The notes below the pieces were generated by a model that worked only from the letters and a program-made list of their open reading frames with translations, searched no databases and was not told the DNA's origin. This document shows positions 7,257-15,051 of a stretch of DNA of 64,000 nt, piece after piece. Numbering within the stretch: the stretch's first letter is position 1; every line of letters starts with the position of its first letter. Position numbers and translations under genes: made by a program. Source of the DNA: Brevundimonas subvibrioides (GTDB lineage Bacteria > Pseudomonadota > Alphaproteobacteria > Caulobacterales > Caulobacteraceae); the NCBI GenBank assembly GCA_002280475.1, contig NCEB01000021.1, positions 1 through 64,000 on the forward strand. The letters are read 5' to 3'.

Positions 7257-8753
7257 ATGGTCCATCCGCGCGCACCGCTTTTCAATCGTCGCAGGCTGCT
7301 TGCAGCTGCGGCTGCGCCGCTGCTGGCCCCGACGGCGAGCTGGAGCTTCGCGGCGGCGGCGGCCTCATCGGATATTGAAGCCCTCTCGGCCGCCTTCTAT
7401 GCGGCGCGGGGCGGACGTCCAGCCTGGTCGGGGCCGGCGCGCGAACAGGCCGCTCGAGCGCTGGCGGTCGCGGATCGGCACGGTCTCACCGCGCCCGAGG
7501 TCATGGCGCTTGAGGAACGCGAACTGACGCACGCAGTTCTGACGCTGGCCGAGGCACTGGCGCATGGTCGGGTCGATCCCGCGACAGTCGAGACGCTCTG
7601 GGAGATGGATCGCAATCGCATCGATACGCCGCCTCTGCTGGCGCGCGCCGTCGACGACGGAACCCTGGCGCAGGTCATGGCGGGTCTGGCGCCGCAGGAC
7701 CGAGGCTACCAAGGCCTTTGCGACGGCTATCTCCGTTACCGGACGATCGCCGACCGCGGCGGTTGGCCGGCGTTCGCCCCCGGCGCGACGATCGAACCCT
7801 TCGCGCGCGACAGCCGTATTCCGGCCGCCCTGCCGCGGCTGCGGGTCGAGGGCGATCTGAGCGACGCCGCTGCTGCGATGGTGGACCCGGCTTCGGACGA
7901 ATACGGGTCCGTCCTTCAGGAGGCGATGCGGGCGTTTCAGGTGCGGCACGGCCTCGAGGCGGACGGCCGCGTCGGTCCGGCGACCCAGCGCGCCCTGACC
8001 ATCTCGGCCGAAGATCGCGCCCGTCAGATCGCGCTGAACCTGGAACGCCGCCGGTGGCTCAAGCGCGACGTCGCGCCCGAACGGATCGAGGTCAACACCG
8101 CCGCCTCCATCATGGTCTATTGGAAGGACGGTCGACCGGTTCATTCGGCCCGCGTGGTGTCCGGCGACGCAGACAATGCGACGCCCAGCCTCGAACGCCC
8201 CTTCGCGTCGGTCGTCGCCAACCCGCCCTGGACCGTGCCGATGTCTATCGCGAGACGGGAGATCCTGCCGCGTGGCGCGGCCTATATGCGCGCCCGCAAC
8301 ATGACGATCCAGAACGGCATGGTGGTTCAACGGGCGGGGCCCAACGCAGCGCTGGGCCAGGTGAAGTTCGAACTGCAGGACAGCTACGCCATCTTCCTGC
8401 ACGACACGCCTTCTCGCGGCGCCTTCGAGCAAAGCTTCCGCCATCTCAGTCACGGTTGCGTGCGGGTGCAGGACGCCGTCGGCTTCGCGCGTCTTCTGCT
8501 GGCGCCCGATCCCCAGCGGCTCGCCCGCTTTGACGCCGCGCTGGACAGCGGCGAAACACTGCGTGTGGCGACCGGGCGCCCCATCGATGTTCGCCTGCTT
8601 TACTGGACGGCCTTCCTGGACGGTCAGGGCCGCGTGGCGTTCCGCGACGACATCTACCGACGGGACGTCCGTCTGGCGGAAGCGCTCGGCATCGCGCTTT
8701 CGCTGCCCCGGCCAGACAGCCGGCGCGCCGGGACTGACGACGTCGGTCCATAG
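7257..8753 (+). CDS. L,D-transpeptidase with peptidoglycan-binding domain (YcbB-like)
   Basis: The 498-residue protein has a Tat-like signal (FNRRRLLAAAAAPLLA), a long N-terminal scaffold region, a PG_binding_1 motif (VLQEAMRAFQVRHGLEADGRVGPATQRAL, about residues 219-248) and a YkuD catalytic domain with SHGCVRVQD containing the nucleophilic Cys (about residue 400) and upstream FLHDTPS. Enzymes of this form make 3-3 cross-links in peptidoglycan or attach proteins to it in the periplasm. It follows a CTTAAG-type regulatory box and is not obviously linked to the sulfur genes, so it may answer to an envelope-stress two-component system. Confidence 0.88.
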   Translation: MVHPRAPLFNRRRLLAAAAAPLLAPTASWSFAAAAASSDIEALSAAFYAARGGRPAWSGPAREQAARALAVADRHGLTAPEVMALEERELTHAVLTLAEALAHGRVDPATVETLWEMDRNRIDTPPLLARAVDDGTLAQVMAGLAPQDRGYQGLCDGYLRYRTIADRGGWPAFAPGATIEPFARDSRIPAALPRLRVEGDLSDAAAAMVDPASDEYGSVLQEAMRAFQVRHGLEADGRVGPATQRALTISAEDRARQIALNLERRRWLKRDVAPERIEVNTAASIMVYWKDGRPVHSARVVSGDADNATPSLERPFASVVANPPWTVPMSIARREILPRGAAYMRARNMTIQNGMVVQRAGPNAALGQVKFELQDSYAIFLHDTPSRGAFEQSFRHLSHGCVRVQDAVGFARLLLAPDPQRLARFDAALDSGETLRVATGRPIDVRLLYWTAFLDGQGRVAFRDDIYRRDVRLAEALGIALSLPRPDSRRAGTDDVGP

Positions 8754-8801
8754 AACCAAATCTCGCCTGACCTGTTCTGGAAAAAAGAAGGGAGACGGCC
8801 G

Positions 8802-9032
8802 ATGACTCTGCCCAGGGGCCTGAGAACGCCAAAACGCGTCGCGTTCGCCATTCCGATCCTGGCGATTACGCTCGCGGCGATCATGGTGATCGGCTTCGCA
8901 TTGGCCCACCTGCTCGTGAAGGGCAATCCGTCGCCGGAGGAGCTCCATGCGCGACAAGCGGCGAAGGGCATGGAGGTCAAGGATCGCGAACCCTATGGCC
9001 TGGAAGACTTCACCGAGCCGCAAGAGAAATAG
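8802..9032 (+). CDS. Small single-pass membrane protein
   Basis: This 76-residue protein has one membrane helix (about residues 14-37, FAIPILAITLAAIMVIGFALAHLL) and a charged C-terminal tail. A good ribosome site (gggagac) lies eight bases before the ATG. I do not recognise a family. It lies 48 bases after the L,D-transpeptidase gene and is probably co-transcribed; a role at the envelope is possible but unproven. Confidence 0.6.
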   Translation: MTLPRGLRTPKRVAFAIPILAITLAAIMVIGFALAHLLVKGNPSPEELHARQAAKGMEVKDREPYGLEDFTEPQEK

Positions 9033-9109
9033 GGATTGCGCCCGTAGATCGGGACGCGCCGCCCCGCGCCGTCGCTGATCGGCGGCGATACGCGCGGCAG
9101 GGAAACAAA

Positions 9110-9505
9110 CTACTCCGTGGTGCGCCCATCGAAATGCTCGTGGTCCGCCGAGGCCGCATCCACCGTGGCGTGAACCGTCGCGTCGAGATGCTCCGGCGGA
9201 CCGTAGAGGGTGTAGAGCCGAAGCGGCTCGGAACCCGTGCTGACAACATTGTGGCGCGCGCCCTGAGGCACGATGACGCCGTCGTCCGCCTTCACGGCAT
9301 GGCGAGCGCCGTCGATCCAGATTTCGCCCTCGCCCGCCTCTATGCGGAAGAACTGGTCACGGTCGTCATGGACCTCTTCGCCGATCTCCTGGCCCGGCGG
9401 AATGGCCATGAGGACGAGCTGCAGATTGCGGCCGGTGTAGAGAACGCGGCGAAAGTCCGTGTTCTCCTCGGTCAGACGTTCAATGTTGTCGACGAAACCC
9501 TTCAT
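9110..9505 (-). CDS. Cupin-domain protein
   Basis: The 131-residue protein is a single small cupin with the motif EVHDDRDQFFRIEAGEGEIWIDG (His, Asp, Glu positions) and GVIVPQGARHNVVSTG. Such short cupins bind a metal and often act as dioxygenases, isomerases or ligand binders. It is the last gene of a minus-strand group after the SqrR/BigR-like regulator and a peroxiredoxin, 24 bases downstream of the regulator stop, so it probably belongs to the sulfur or peroxide response. The substrate is unknown. Confidence 0.8.
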   Translation of the reverse strand: MKGFVDNIERLTEENTDFRRVLYTGRNLQLVLMAIPPGQEIGEEVHDDRDQFFRIEAGEGEIWIDGARHAVKADDGVIVPQGARHNVVSTGSEPLRLYTLYGPPEHLDATVHATVDAASADHEHFDGRTTE

Positions 9506-9529
9506 GACACCCGTCCCTTTGTGGTCGAT

Positions 9530-9949
9530 CTAGCGGCGCGCGGCGGGCGACACGCGCGCGAACTGCGCCGTGTCGCCCCGCGGACGCCCTCCCGGCGGGG
9601 CGTCGCGGGCGGCGCTTCGCGCTCGGTCCGTCTTCAACCCCCCGCAGAAGATATCGTAGAGCATGCCCATGATCGCCTCGGCCCGCTCGTCGGCGATGGA
9701 GTAATAGATCGAGCGCGACTGCCGGCGGGTCTTCACCAGTCCATACTGGCGCAGCTCCGCCAGTTGCTGGGACAGCGCGGGCTGCCGGATGCCGAGATCC
9801 GCTTCGAGCTGGCCGACGGATCGTTCCTCCTCGGCGAGATGGCACAGGATCAGCAGGCGGTTGGCGTTGGCCAGTTGACGCAACAATTCGGCAGCCTGGG
9901 GGGCCTTTTCCTTGAGTTGCTCCATGACGTCGCCGTGGTCTTCGGTCAT
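9530..9949 (-). CDS. ArsR-family persulfide-sensing repressor, SqrR/BigR-like
   Basis: From the ATG at 9949 the protein has 139 residues with an ArsR winged helix (ELLRQLANANRLLILCHLAE, RQPALSQQLAELRQYGLV, SRSIYYSI). Cys36 and Cys102 are 66 residues apart, the same separation as the tetrasulfide-forming pair in SqrR and BigR, which derepress target genes when persulfides cross-link the two cysteines. The C-terminal 35 residues are a disordered Arg/Pro/Ala tail not typical of the family. Its start overlaps the stop of the divergently regulated peroxiredoxin by four bases. It likely represses its own operon and the sqr operon through the palindrome at 10652-10670. Confidence 0.85.
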   Translation of the reverse strand: MTEDHGDVMEQLKEKAPQAAELLRQLANANRLLILCHLAEEERSVGQLEADLGIRQPALSQQLAELRQYGLVKTRRQSRSIYYSIADERAEAIMGMLYDIFCGGLKTDRARSAARDAPPGGRPRGDTAQFARVSPAARR

Positions 9950-10605
9950 GCGCCGCGCTCGCGATAGTACCACGGCGCCTCGCCGTCCCCGTCGGCGATG
10001 GCGTCGTCCAGCGTCGTGGCGGCCGGCTCGAGAAGCGGATCGCCCGGCGACCAGCCGGCCGGCGTCGAGGCCTGGTCACGGTCGGAGACCTGCAGCGCCG
10101 TCACCAGACGCAGCAGCTCATCCACCGAGCGACCGATATTCATCGGATACCAGCTGATCGCGCGCACGATCCCGTCGGGATCGATGACGAAGGTCGCGCG
10201 GACGGTCGCGCTGTCGCTGGAGCCGGCGTCGACCATCCCGAACGCATGGCCGATGGCCATGGACGGATCCTCGATGATCGGGAACGGCACCTTCACGCCG
10301 AACCGCTGATGGATGTCCTTGAGCCAGGCCAGGTGGGAATAGAGACTGTCCACCGACAGGGCCAGCAGGTCGCAGCCCAGCGCCGCGAAGCCGTCGGCCT
10401 GACGCGCCAGGGCGATGAATTCGCTGGTGCAGACCGGGGTGAAATCGGCCGGGTGGGAGAACAGGACCAGCCAGCGCCCCCGATAGTCGCTCAGGCGCTT
10501 TTCGCCCTGGGTCGTGCGCGCCGTGAAATCCGGGGCGACATCGTTGAGACGAACCGCACGCGGGCTGCCAACGGCTTGGGGCTGGGCGTTATCCGAAGTC
10601 TGCAT
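9946..10605 (-). CDS. 1-Cys peroxiredoxin (second copy)
   Basis: This 219-residue protein is a paralogue of the one at 4831, with the active site HPADFTPVCTSEF (Cys59), SLYSHLAWLKDIHQRFGVKVPFPII and GWSPGDPLLEP. A 15-residue N-terminal extension is present. It is the first gene of the minus-strand group peroxiredoxin, regulator, cupin, and is divergent from the persulfide-dioxygenase-like gene across 101 bases holding a palindromic operator. Placement with an SqrR/BigR-like sensor suggests a role against persulfides or peroxides formed during sulfide oxidation. Confidence 0.9.
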   Translation of the reverse strand: MQTSDNAQPQAVGSPRAVRLNDVAPDFTARTTQGEKRLSDYRGRWLVLFSHPADFTPVCTSEFIALARQADGFAALGCDLLALSVDSLYSHLAWLKDIHQRFGVKVPFPIIEDPSMAIGHAFGMVDAGSSDSATVRATFVIDPDGIVRAISWYPMNIGRSVDELLRLVTALQVSDRDQASTPAGWSPGDPLLEPAATTLDDAIADGDGEAPWYYRERGA

Positions 10606-10651
10606 GAAATCGAGCCTAGGGGTTCATTCCGTTCGACGCCAGCATAGAATA

Positions 10652-10670
10652 CATACTTGCACGAAGTATG
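10652..10670. promoter_or_regulatory. Palindromic operator CATACTT-N5-AAGTATG
   Basis: A perfect 7-base inverted repeat (10652-10658 and 10664-10670, spacer GCACG) sits in the 101-base divergent promoter between the peroxiredoxin/regulator group and the metallo-hydrolase/sqr operon. The region is AT-rich against a GC-rich background, as expected for promoters bound by SqrR/BigR-type regulators. The same half-site occurs upstream of the other peroxiredoxin gene at 4786-4792. Binding by the adjacent ArsR protein is an inference. Confidence 0.6.
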
Positions 10671-10706
10671 AATAGGTATATCTATCAGGCCGAATGGAGA
10701 CCCGGC

Positions 10707-11648
10707 ATGCCCACGCCTGATACCGATCCCGCCCGCGACCACGCCGAAGACATCGTGCGCGGCGCGATGGCCGATCCCGCCCAACGCCCCGTCGTTCGGT
10801 CGTTCTTCGACGAGGCGACCGGCACCGTCAGCCACGTCGTTCGCGATCCCGCCTCCAACGCCTGCGCCATCGTCGACAGCGTCATGGACTACGACGCGGC
10901 CGCGGGCCGCACCTCGCACGCCTCGGCGGACGCGCTGATCGACTTCGTGAAAACGGAAGGTCTGGTGGTCCAGTGGCTGCTGGAAACCCATGCCCACGCC
11001 GATCATCTGTCCGCGGCGCCGTATCTTCAGGAGCGGCTGGGCGGCCAGCTCGCCATCGGCCACGGCATCCTTCGCGTGCAGGAGGTCTTCGGCAAGGTCT
11101 TCAATGAAGGCAGTGATTTCCGCCGCGACGGCAGCCAGTTCGACCAGCTGTTCGACGACGGAGACCGGTTCCGGATCGGCGGGCTCGAGGCGACGGTCCT
11201 GCATGTGCCGGGCCACACCCCCGCCTGTCTGGCCTATGTCATCGGCGATGCGATCTTTCCCGGCGACACCCTGTTCATGCCCGACTACGGCACGGCCCGG
11301 TGCGACTTTCCGGGCGGCGACGCCCGCACCCTGTATCGCTCGATCCACCGTCTGACATCCTTGCCTGACCAGGCGCGCGTCTTCCTCTGCCATGACTACA
11401 AGGCGCCGCCGGGTCGCACCGAGTTCGCCTGGGAGACGACCGTCGGCGCCCAGCGCACCGGCAACATCCACGTCCGTGACGGCGTCACCGAGGACGAATT
11501 CGTGGCCATGCGCACCCAGAGGGACGCCACCTTGTCGATGCCCAAGCTGCTCCTGCCGTCGGTGCAGGTGAACATGAACGGCGGTCGCCCGCCCGAACCG
11601 GAAGCCAATGGGGTTCGTTACCTCAAGGTTCCGCTGAACGCCCTGTGA
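10707..11648 (+). CDS. Persulfide dioxygenase-like MBL-fold metallo-hydrolase (second copy)
   Basis: The start at 10707 follows tggaga and leads into the domain; the frame upstream crosses the operator. The 313-residue protein has THAHADHLSAAPYLQ, VPGHTPACLAYVIG, PGDTLFMPDYGTARCDFPGG and LCHDYKAPPG, the BLH/ETHE1 persulfide-dioxygenase pattern. It leads the long operon with PmpA/B-like transporters, a DUF442 protein and sulfide:quinone oxidoreductase, and should turn the persulfide made from sulfide into sulfite in the cytoplasm. The DUF442 domain that is fused to BLH in other bacteria is encoded separately here at 12547. Confidence 0.87.
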   Translation: MPTPDTDPARDHAEDIVRGAMADPAQRPVVRSFFDEATGTVSHVVRDPASNACAIVDSVMDYDAAAGRTSHASADALIDFVKTEGLVVQWLLETHAHADHLSAAPYLQERLGGQLAIGHGILRVQEVFGKVFNEGSDFRRDGSQFDQLFDDGDRFRIGGLEATVLHVPGHTPACLAYVIGDAIFPGDTLFMPDYGTARCDFPGGDARTLYRSIHRLTSLPDQARVFLCHDYKAPPGRTEFAWETTVGAQRTGNIHVRDGVTEDEFVAMRTQRDATLSMPKLLLPSVQVNMNGGRPPEPEANGVRYLKVPLNAL

Positions 11649-11661
11649 GGTCCGACTCCTG

Positions 11662-12096
11662 ATGCTCGCCCCCCTGCCCTTCGTCTGGCCGCTGACCGGC
11701 GGTCTGCTTGTCGGCCTCTCCGCCGCCCTCTACCTCCTTCTGAACGGGCGGGTGGCGGGCGTGTCCGGCCTGACCGCCGCCGCGACCGGCCTGTCGCGAG
11801 GCGCGCCCCGCACGCTCGGTCTCGGCTTCATCGCCGGTCTGCTGGGCGGCGCGGCGCTCGCCGCCGCCTTCGTGCGACGCCCCGAACTGCAGGTCACGTC
11901 CGACATCGGATTGCTGATCCTGGGCGGGCTGATCGTCGGCTTCGGCACGCGCTGGGGCTCGGGCTGCACCAGCGGTCACGGCGTCTGCGGCCTCGCCCGC
12001 CTGTCGCCGCGCTCGATCGTCGCCACCGGCGTCTTCATGGCGGTGGCGGCCCTGACCGTTTTCATCACGCGGCATGTGATGGGAGGCCTGGCATGA
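11662..12096 (+). CDS. YeeE/YedE-type sulfur transporter, first half (PmpA-like)
   Basis: The 144-residue membrane protein has four hydrophobic segments and the signature GSGCTSGHGVCGLARLSPRS. That Cys-containing motif is the mark of the YeeE/YedE (TsuA/PmpA) family, in which cysteines relay thiosulfate or sulfane sulfur across the inner membrane. The gene is half the length of a full YeeE and is overlapped by four bases by its partner, so the two make the complete transporter. Position between the persulfide dioxygenase and SQR genes supports a role in moving reduced sulfur. Confidence 0.85.
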   Translation: MLAPLPFVWPLTGGLLVGLSAALYLLLNGRVAGVSGLTAAATGLSRGAPRTLGLGFIAGLLGGAALAAAFVRRPELQVTSDIGLLILGGLIVGFGTRWGSGCTSGHGVCGLARLSPRSIVATGVFMAVAALTVFITRHVMGGLA

Positions 12097-12512
12097 CCCG
12101 GCTCATCGTCGCCGTGCTCTGCGGGGTTCTTTTCGGCGCCGGGATGGTGGTCTCGGATATGATCAACCCGGCGCGGGTGCTGGCCTTCCTCGACGTCGCC
12201 GGCGCGTGGGATCCGTCCCTGGCCTTGGTGATGGGCGGCGCCCTGATCCCCTCGGCCATCGCCTATCTGATCCGCCGCCGAATGGATGCGCCCGTCACGG
12301 CTGACGCCTTCCATGTGCCTGAAAGCCGCAGGATCGATCTGCCGCTGGTCGGAGGCGCGGTGCTGTTCGGCCTCGGTTGGGGCCTCGTCGGCCTTTGTCC
12401 GGGTCCGGCCCTGGCCGCCCTGACCACAGGGGCGTGGCAGGCCTTCGTATTCGTCGGGGCGCTCGTGGCCGGCATGGCGCTGTTCCGCCTCACCCTTGAT
12501 CGCCAAGCCTGA
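12093..12512 (+). CDS. YeeE/YedE-type sulfur transporter, second half (PmpB-like, DUF6691)
   Basis: This 139-residue membrane protein has about four hydrophobic segments and the second-half motif FGLGWGLVGLCPGPALAAL with the conserved Cys. It pairs with the preceding gene through an ATGA overlap. In Agrobacterium and Xylella-type BigR operons similar split YeeE/YedE proteins accompany the persulfide dioxygenase; here the arrangement is conserved. The transported species (thiosulfate, sulfite or persulfide) is not fixed by sequence. Confidence 0.85.
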   Translation: MTRLIVAVLCGVLFGAGMVVSDMINPARVLAFLDVAGAWDPSLALVMGGALIPSAIAYLIRRRMDAPVTADAFHVPESRRIDLPLVGGAVLFGLGWGLVGLCPGPALAALTTGAWQAFVFVGALVAGMALFRLTLDRQA

Positions 12513-12546
12513 ACCCCATCAAAAAAAGCACCAGGGAGACCCGACC

Positions 12547-12969
12547 ATGGATATCCGCCCCCTCGACGAGACCCTTTCGGCTTCGCCACAGATCGCCCCG
12601 GAAGACCTGCCCGCCCTCGCGGCCAAGGGATTTCGAGCCGTGATCTCCAACCGCCCCGATGGCGAGAGCCCCGACCAGCCCAGCGCGGCCGAGCTGCGGG
12701 CCGCCGCCGAAGCGGCCGGCCTCGCCTTCGCGCACGTGCCCGTGGTGGGGGGCGCGATTTCCGATCAGGACGTCGCCGACTTCCGCGAGGCTCTTGCAAC
12801 CCTTCCCGAGCCGGTCCTCGGCTTCTGCCGCACCGGCACGCGAACCACGACCTTGTGGGCGCTGGCCCGGGCCGACGGCGGCGACGCCGACCAGCTGATC
12901 GCCCGAGCGAAGGAGGCCGGCTACGACCTGGCCGCCCTTCGTCCCCGCATGACGGGAGGCCGCGCATGA
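12547..12969 (+). CDS. DUF442/TIGR01244 sulfurtransferase-phosphatase domain protein
   Basis: Start 12547 is preceded by a cagggagac ribosome site; the 140-residue protein begins MDIRPLDETLSASPQI. It has a dual-specificity-phosphatase-like fold with the loop FCRTGTRTTT (Cys-x4-Arg type), the domain that is fused N-terminally to the dioxygenase in BLH proteins. It probably handles sulfane sulfur (sulfurtransferase) rather than phosphate. Here it is a free-standing gene and overlaps the sqr start by ATGA. Confidence 0.83.
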   Translation: MDIRPLDETLSASPQIAPEDLPALAAKGFRAVISNRPDGESPDQPSAAELRAAAEAAGLAFAHVPVVGGAISDQDVADFREALATLPEPVLGFCRTGTRTTTLWALARADGGDADQLIARAKEAGYDLAALRPRMTGGRA

Positions 12970-14243
12970 GCGCCCAGTTCGCGCCGCTGGACTCCTGCGA
13001 TGTCCTGATCGTCGGCGGGGGGGCGGCCGGCCTCGCCACCGCCGCCAGCCTGCTGCGTCGCCGGCCCGGCCTCGACGTGCGGATCGTGGAGCCGTCGGAA
13101 CATCACTACTACCAGCCGGGGTGGACCATGGTGGGCGCGGGCGTCTTCAAGCCGCAGCGCACGCAGCGGCGCACGGAAGACCTCATCCCCAACGGCGCAC
13201 AATGGGTCCGCGGCGCGGTGGCCGCCTTCGACCCGGCCCACGATCGCGTCGAGCTGACCGATGGCCGCTGGATCGGCTACCGCATGCTCGTGGCCGCGCC
13301 AGGACTCAAGCTCGACTGGGGCGCCATTCCGGGCCTGGCGGAAACGCTCGGGCGCAACGGGGTGACCTCCAACTACAGCTACGAAACGGCGCCCTACACC
13401 TGGAAGCTGGTCCAGGCGATGCACAGCGGGCGGGCGATCTTCACCCAGCCGCCGATGCCGATCAAATGCGCCGGCGCCCCGCAAAAGGCCATGTACCTGT
13501 CTGCCGACCACTGGCGGGACCAGGGCCGGAACGACATCAAGATCGAGTTTCACAACGCCGGGCCGGTGCTCTTCGGGGTGAAGGAATACGTTCCGGCGCT
13601 GATGGAGTACGTGCGGAAATATCAGATCGACCTCAATTTCGGCTCCAGGCTGACGGCGGTGGACGGGCCCGCGCGGACGGCGACCTTCACGGTCGCCGGG
13701 CCGGACGGCGAGGCGCGTCAGGAGCGGCGCGAATTCGATTTCCTTCATGTCTGCCCCCCGCAGACCGCGCCGGACTTCGTCCGTGAAAGCGCGCTGGCGG
13801 CCGAAAGCGGCTGGATCGAAGTCGACGACGCCACCTTGCGTCACAAGCGGTTCGAGAACGTCTTCGGCCTCGGCGACGCCTGTTCGGCCCCCAACGCCAA
13901 GACGGCCGCCGCCGCGAGAAAGCAGGCGCCGGTCGTGGCCGAAAACCTGCTGTCCGTCCTGGACGGAAAGCCGGTGCGCGCGGTCTACGACGGTTATGGC
14001 TCCTGTCCGCTCACGGTCGAGCGCGGCAAGATCGTGCTGGCCGAATTCGGGTACGGCGGAAAGATGCTGCCCAGCTTCCCGAACTGGCTGATCGATGGCA
14101 CGCGGCCCAGCCGCCTGGCCTGGCTGCTCAAGGCCGAGGCGCTTCCGGAGATCTACTGGTCCGGGATGCTGCGCGGCCGCGAGTGGATGGCCGCGCCCCA
14201 GCACGTCGATCCGGCGACCCTGCTTCGCCCCGCTGTCGCCTGA
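12966..14243 (+). CDS. sqr: Sulfide:quinone oxidoreductase
   Basis: The 425-residue flavoprotein starts with a dinucleotide-binding motif (DVLIVGGGAAGLATAASLL) and has HHYYQPGWTMVGAGVF, the redox-Cys segment IKCAGAPQKAMYL and a second Cys in FLHVCPPQTAPDF, the pattern of SQR. FAD-bound SQR at the membrane oxidises sulfide, passes electrons to quinone and releases persulfide or polysulfide. Its product feeds the dioxygenases at 5552 and 10707, and its electrons can leave through the cytochrome bd encoded downstream. The ATG overlaps the preceding stop. The C-terminus (LPEIYWSGMLRGREW) should be the membrane-contact part. Confidence 0.93.
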   Translation: MSAQFAPLDSCDVLIVGGGAAGLATAASLLRRRPGLDVRIVEPSEHHYYQPGWTMVGAGVFKPQRTQRRTEDLIPNGAQWVRGAVAAFDPAHDRVELTDGRWIGYRMLVAAPGLKLDWGAIPGLAETLGRNGVTSNYSYETAPYTWKLVQAMHSGRAIFTQPPMPIKCAGAPQKAMYLSADHWRDQGRNDIKIEFHNAGPVLFGVKEYVPALMEYVRKYQIDLNFGSRLTAVDGPARTATFTVAGPDGEARQERREFDFLHVCPPQTAPDFVRESALAAESGWIEVDDATLRHKRFENVFGLGDACSAPNAKTAAAARKQAPVVAENLLSVLDGKPVRAVYDGYGSCPLTVERGKIVLAEFGYGGKMLPSFPNWLIDGTRPSRLAWLLKAEALPEIYWSGMLRGREWMAAPQHVDPATLLRPAVA

Positions 14244-14251
14244 GCCCGATC

Positions 14252-15046
14252 ATGGACCTGTCCCCGCTCCAGTACGGCCTCGGCGCCGGCGCCGGCTCGA
14301 TCGTCGGCTTTTCCCTTGGCCTTGTGGGCGGAGGCGGGTCGATCCTCGCGGTTCCGCTGATCGTTTATCTGGTCGGCATCAAGGACCCTCACCTCGCCAT
14401 CGGCACCAGCGCCTTCGCCGTCGCGGCGAACGCCTTCGCCAATCTGCTGAACCATGCCCGACACGGCACGGTGAAATGGAAGATCGCCGGCGTGTTCGCC
14501 CTCGCGGGCGTTCTGGGCGCGTTCGGGGGTTCGACGCTCGGCAAGGCCGTCGACGGCCAGAAACTGCTGGCCCTGTTCGCCGTGCTCATGCTGATCGTCG
14601 GCGGCCTTATGCTGCGAGGGCGCTCGGCCTCGGGCGACCCGGACGTGGTGTTGACCAGGGGCAATGCGCCCAAGCTTCTGGGAACGGGCGCCGCGACCGG
14701 GATCCTGTCGGGCTTCTTCGGCATCGGCGGCGGTTTCCTGATCGTCCCCAGCCTGATGTTCGCCACCCGCATGCCGATCTACTACGCCGTCGGCTCCTCA
14801 TTGGTCGGCGTCACCGCCTTCGGCCTGACGACGGCCCTGAACTACGCGCTCGACGGATGGATCGACTGGCCGCTCGCGGGCGTGTTCGTCGCGGGCGGGG
14901 TTCTGGGCGGCCTCGTCGGCGCCCGGCTGGCCAAAACGCTGTCGGGTCGCAAGGGGATGCTGAACACCGTCTTCGCAACCCTGATCTTCGTGGTGGCGTT
15001 TTACATGCTTTACCGCAGCGCCGGCGCGCTCGGCATTTTCGGTTGA
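14252..15046 (+). CDS. TauE/SafE-family sulfite/organosulfonate exporter
   Basis: The real start is 14252, eight bases after the sqr stop; a longer frame upstream overlaps sqr. The 264-residue protein has about eight membrane helices with the repeated family motifs GLVGGGGSILAVPLIVYL and GFFGIGGGFLIVPSLMF. TauE/SafE proteins export sulfite or related anions. In this operon it would remove the sulfite formed by persulfide dioxygenase. The gene is followed five bases later by the oxidase operon part. Confidence 0.9.
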   Translation: MDLSPLQYGLGAGAGSIVGFSLGLVGGGGSILAVPLIVYLVGIKDPHLAIGTSAFAVAANAFANLLNHARHGTVKWKIAGVFALAGVLGAFGGSTLGKAVDGQKLLALFAVLMLIVGGLMLRGRSASGDPDVVLTRGNAPKLLGTGAATGILSGFFGIGGGFLIVPSLMFATRMPIYYAVGSSLVGVTAFGLTTALNYALDGWIDWPLAGVFVAGGVLGGLVGARLAKTLSGRKGMLNTVFATLIFVVAFYMLYRSAGALGIFG

Positions 15047-15051
15047 CCGCC

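Noticed and set aside
9134-9967. 277-residue plus-strand frame across the cupin and ArsR genes.
   Set aside because: Both minus-strand genes match families with key residues intact; this frame is their antisense shadow.
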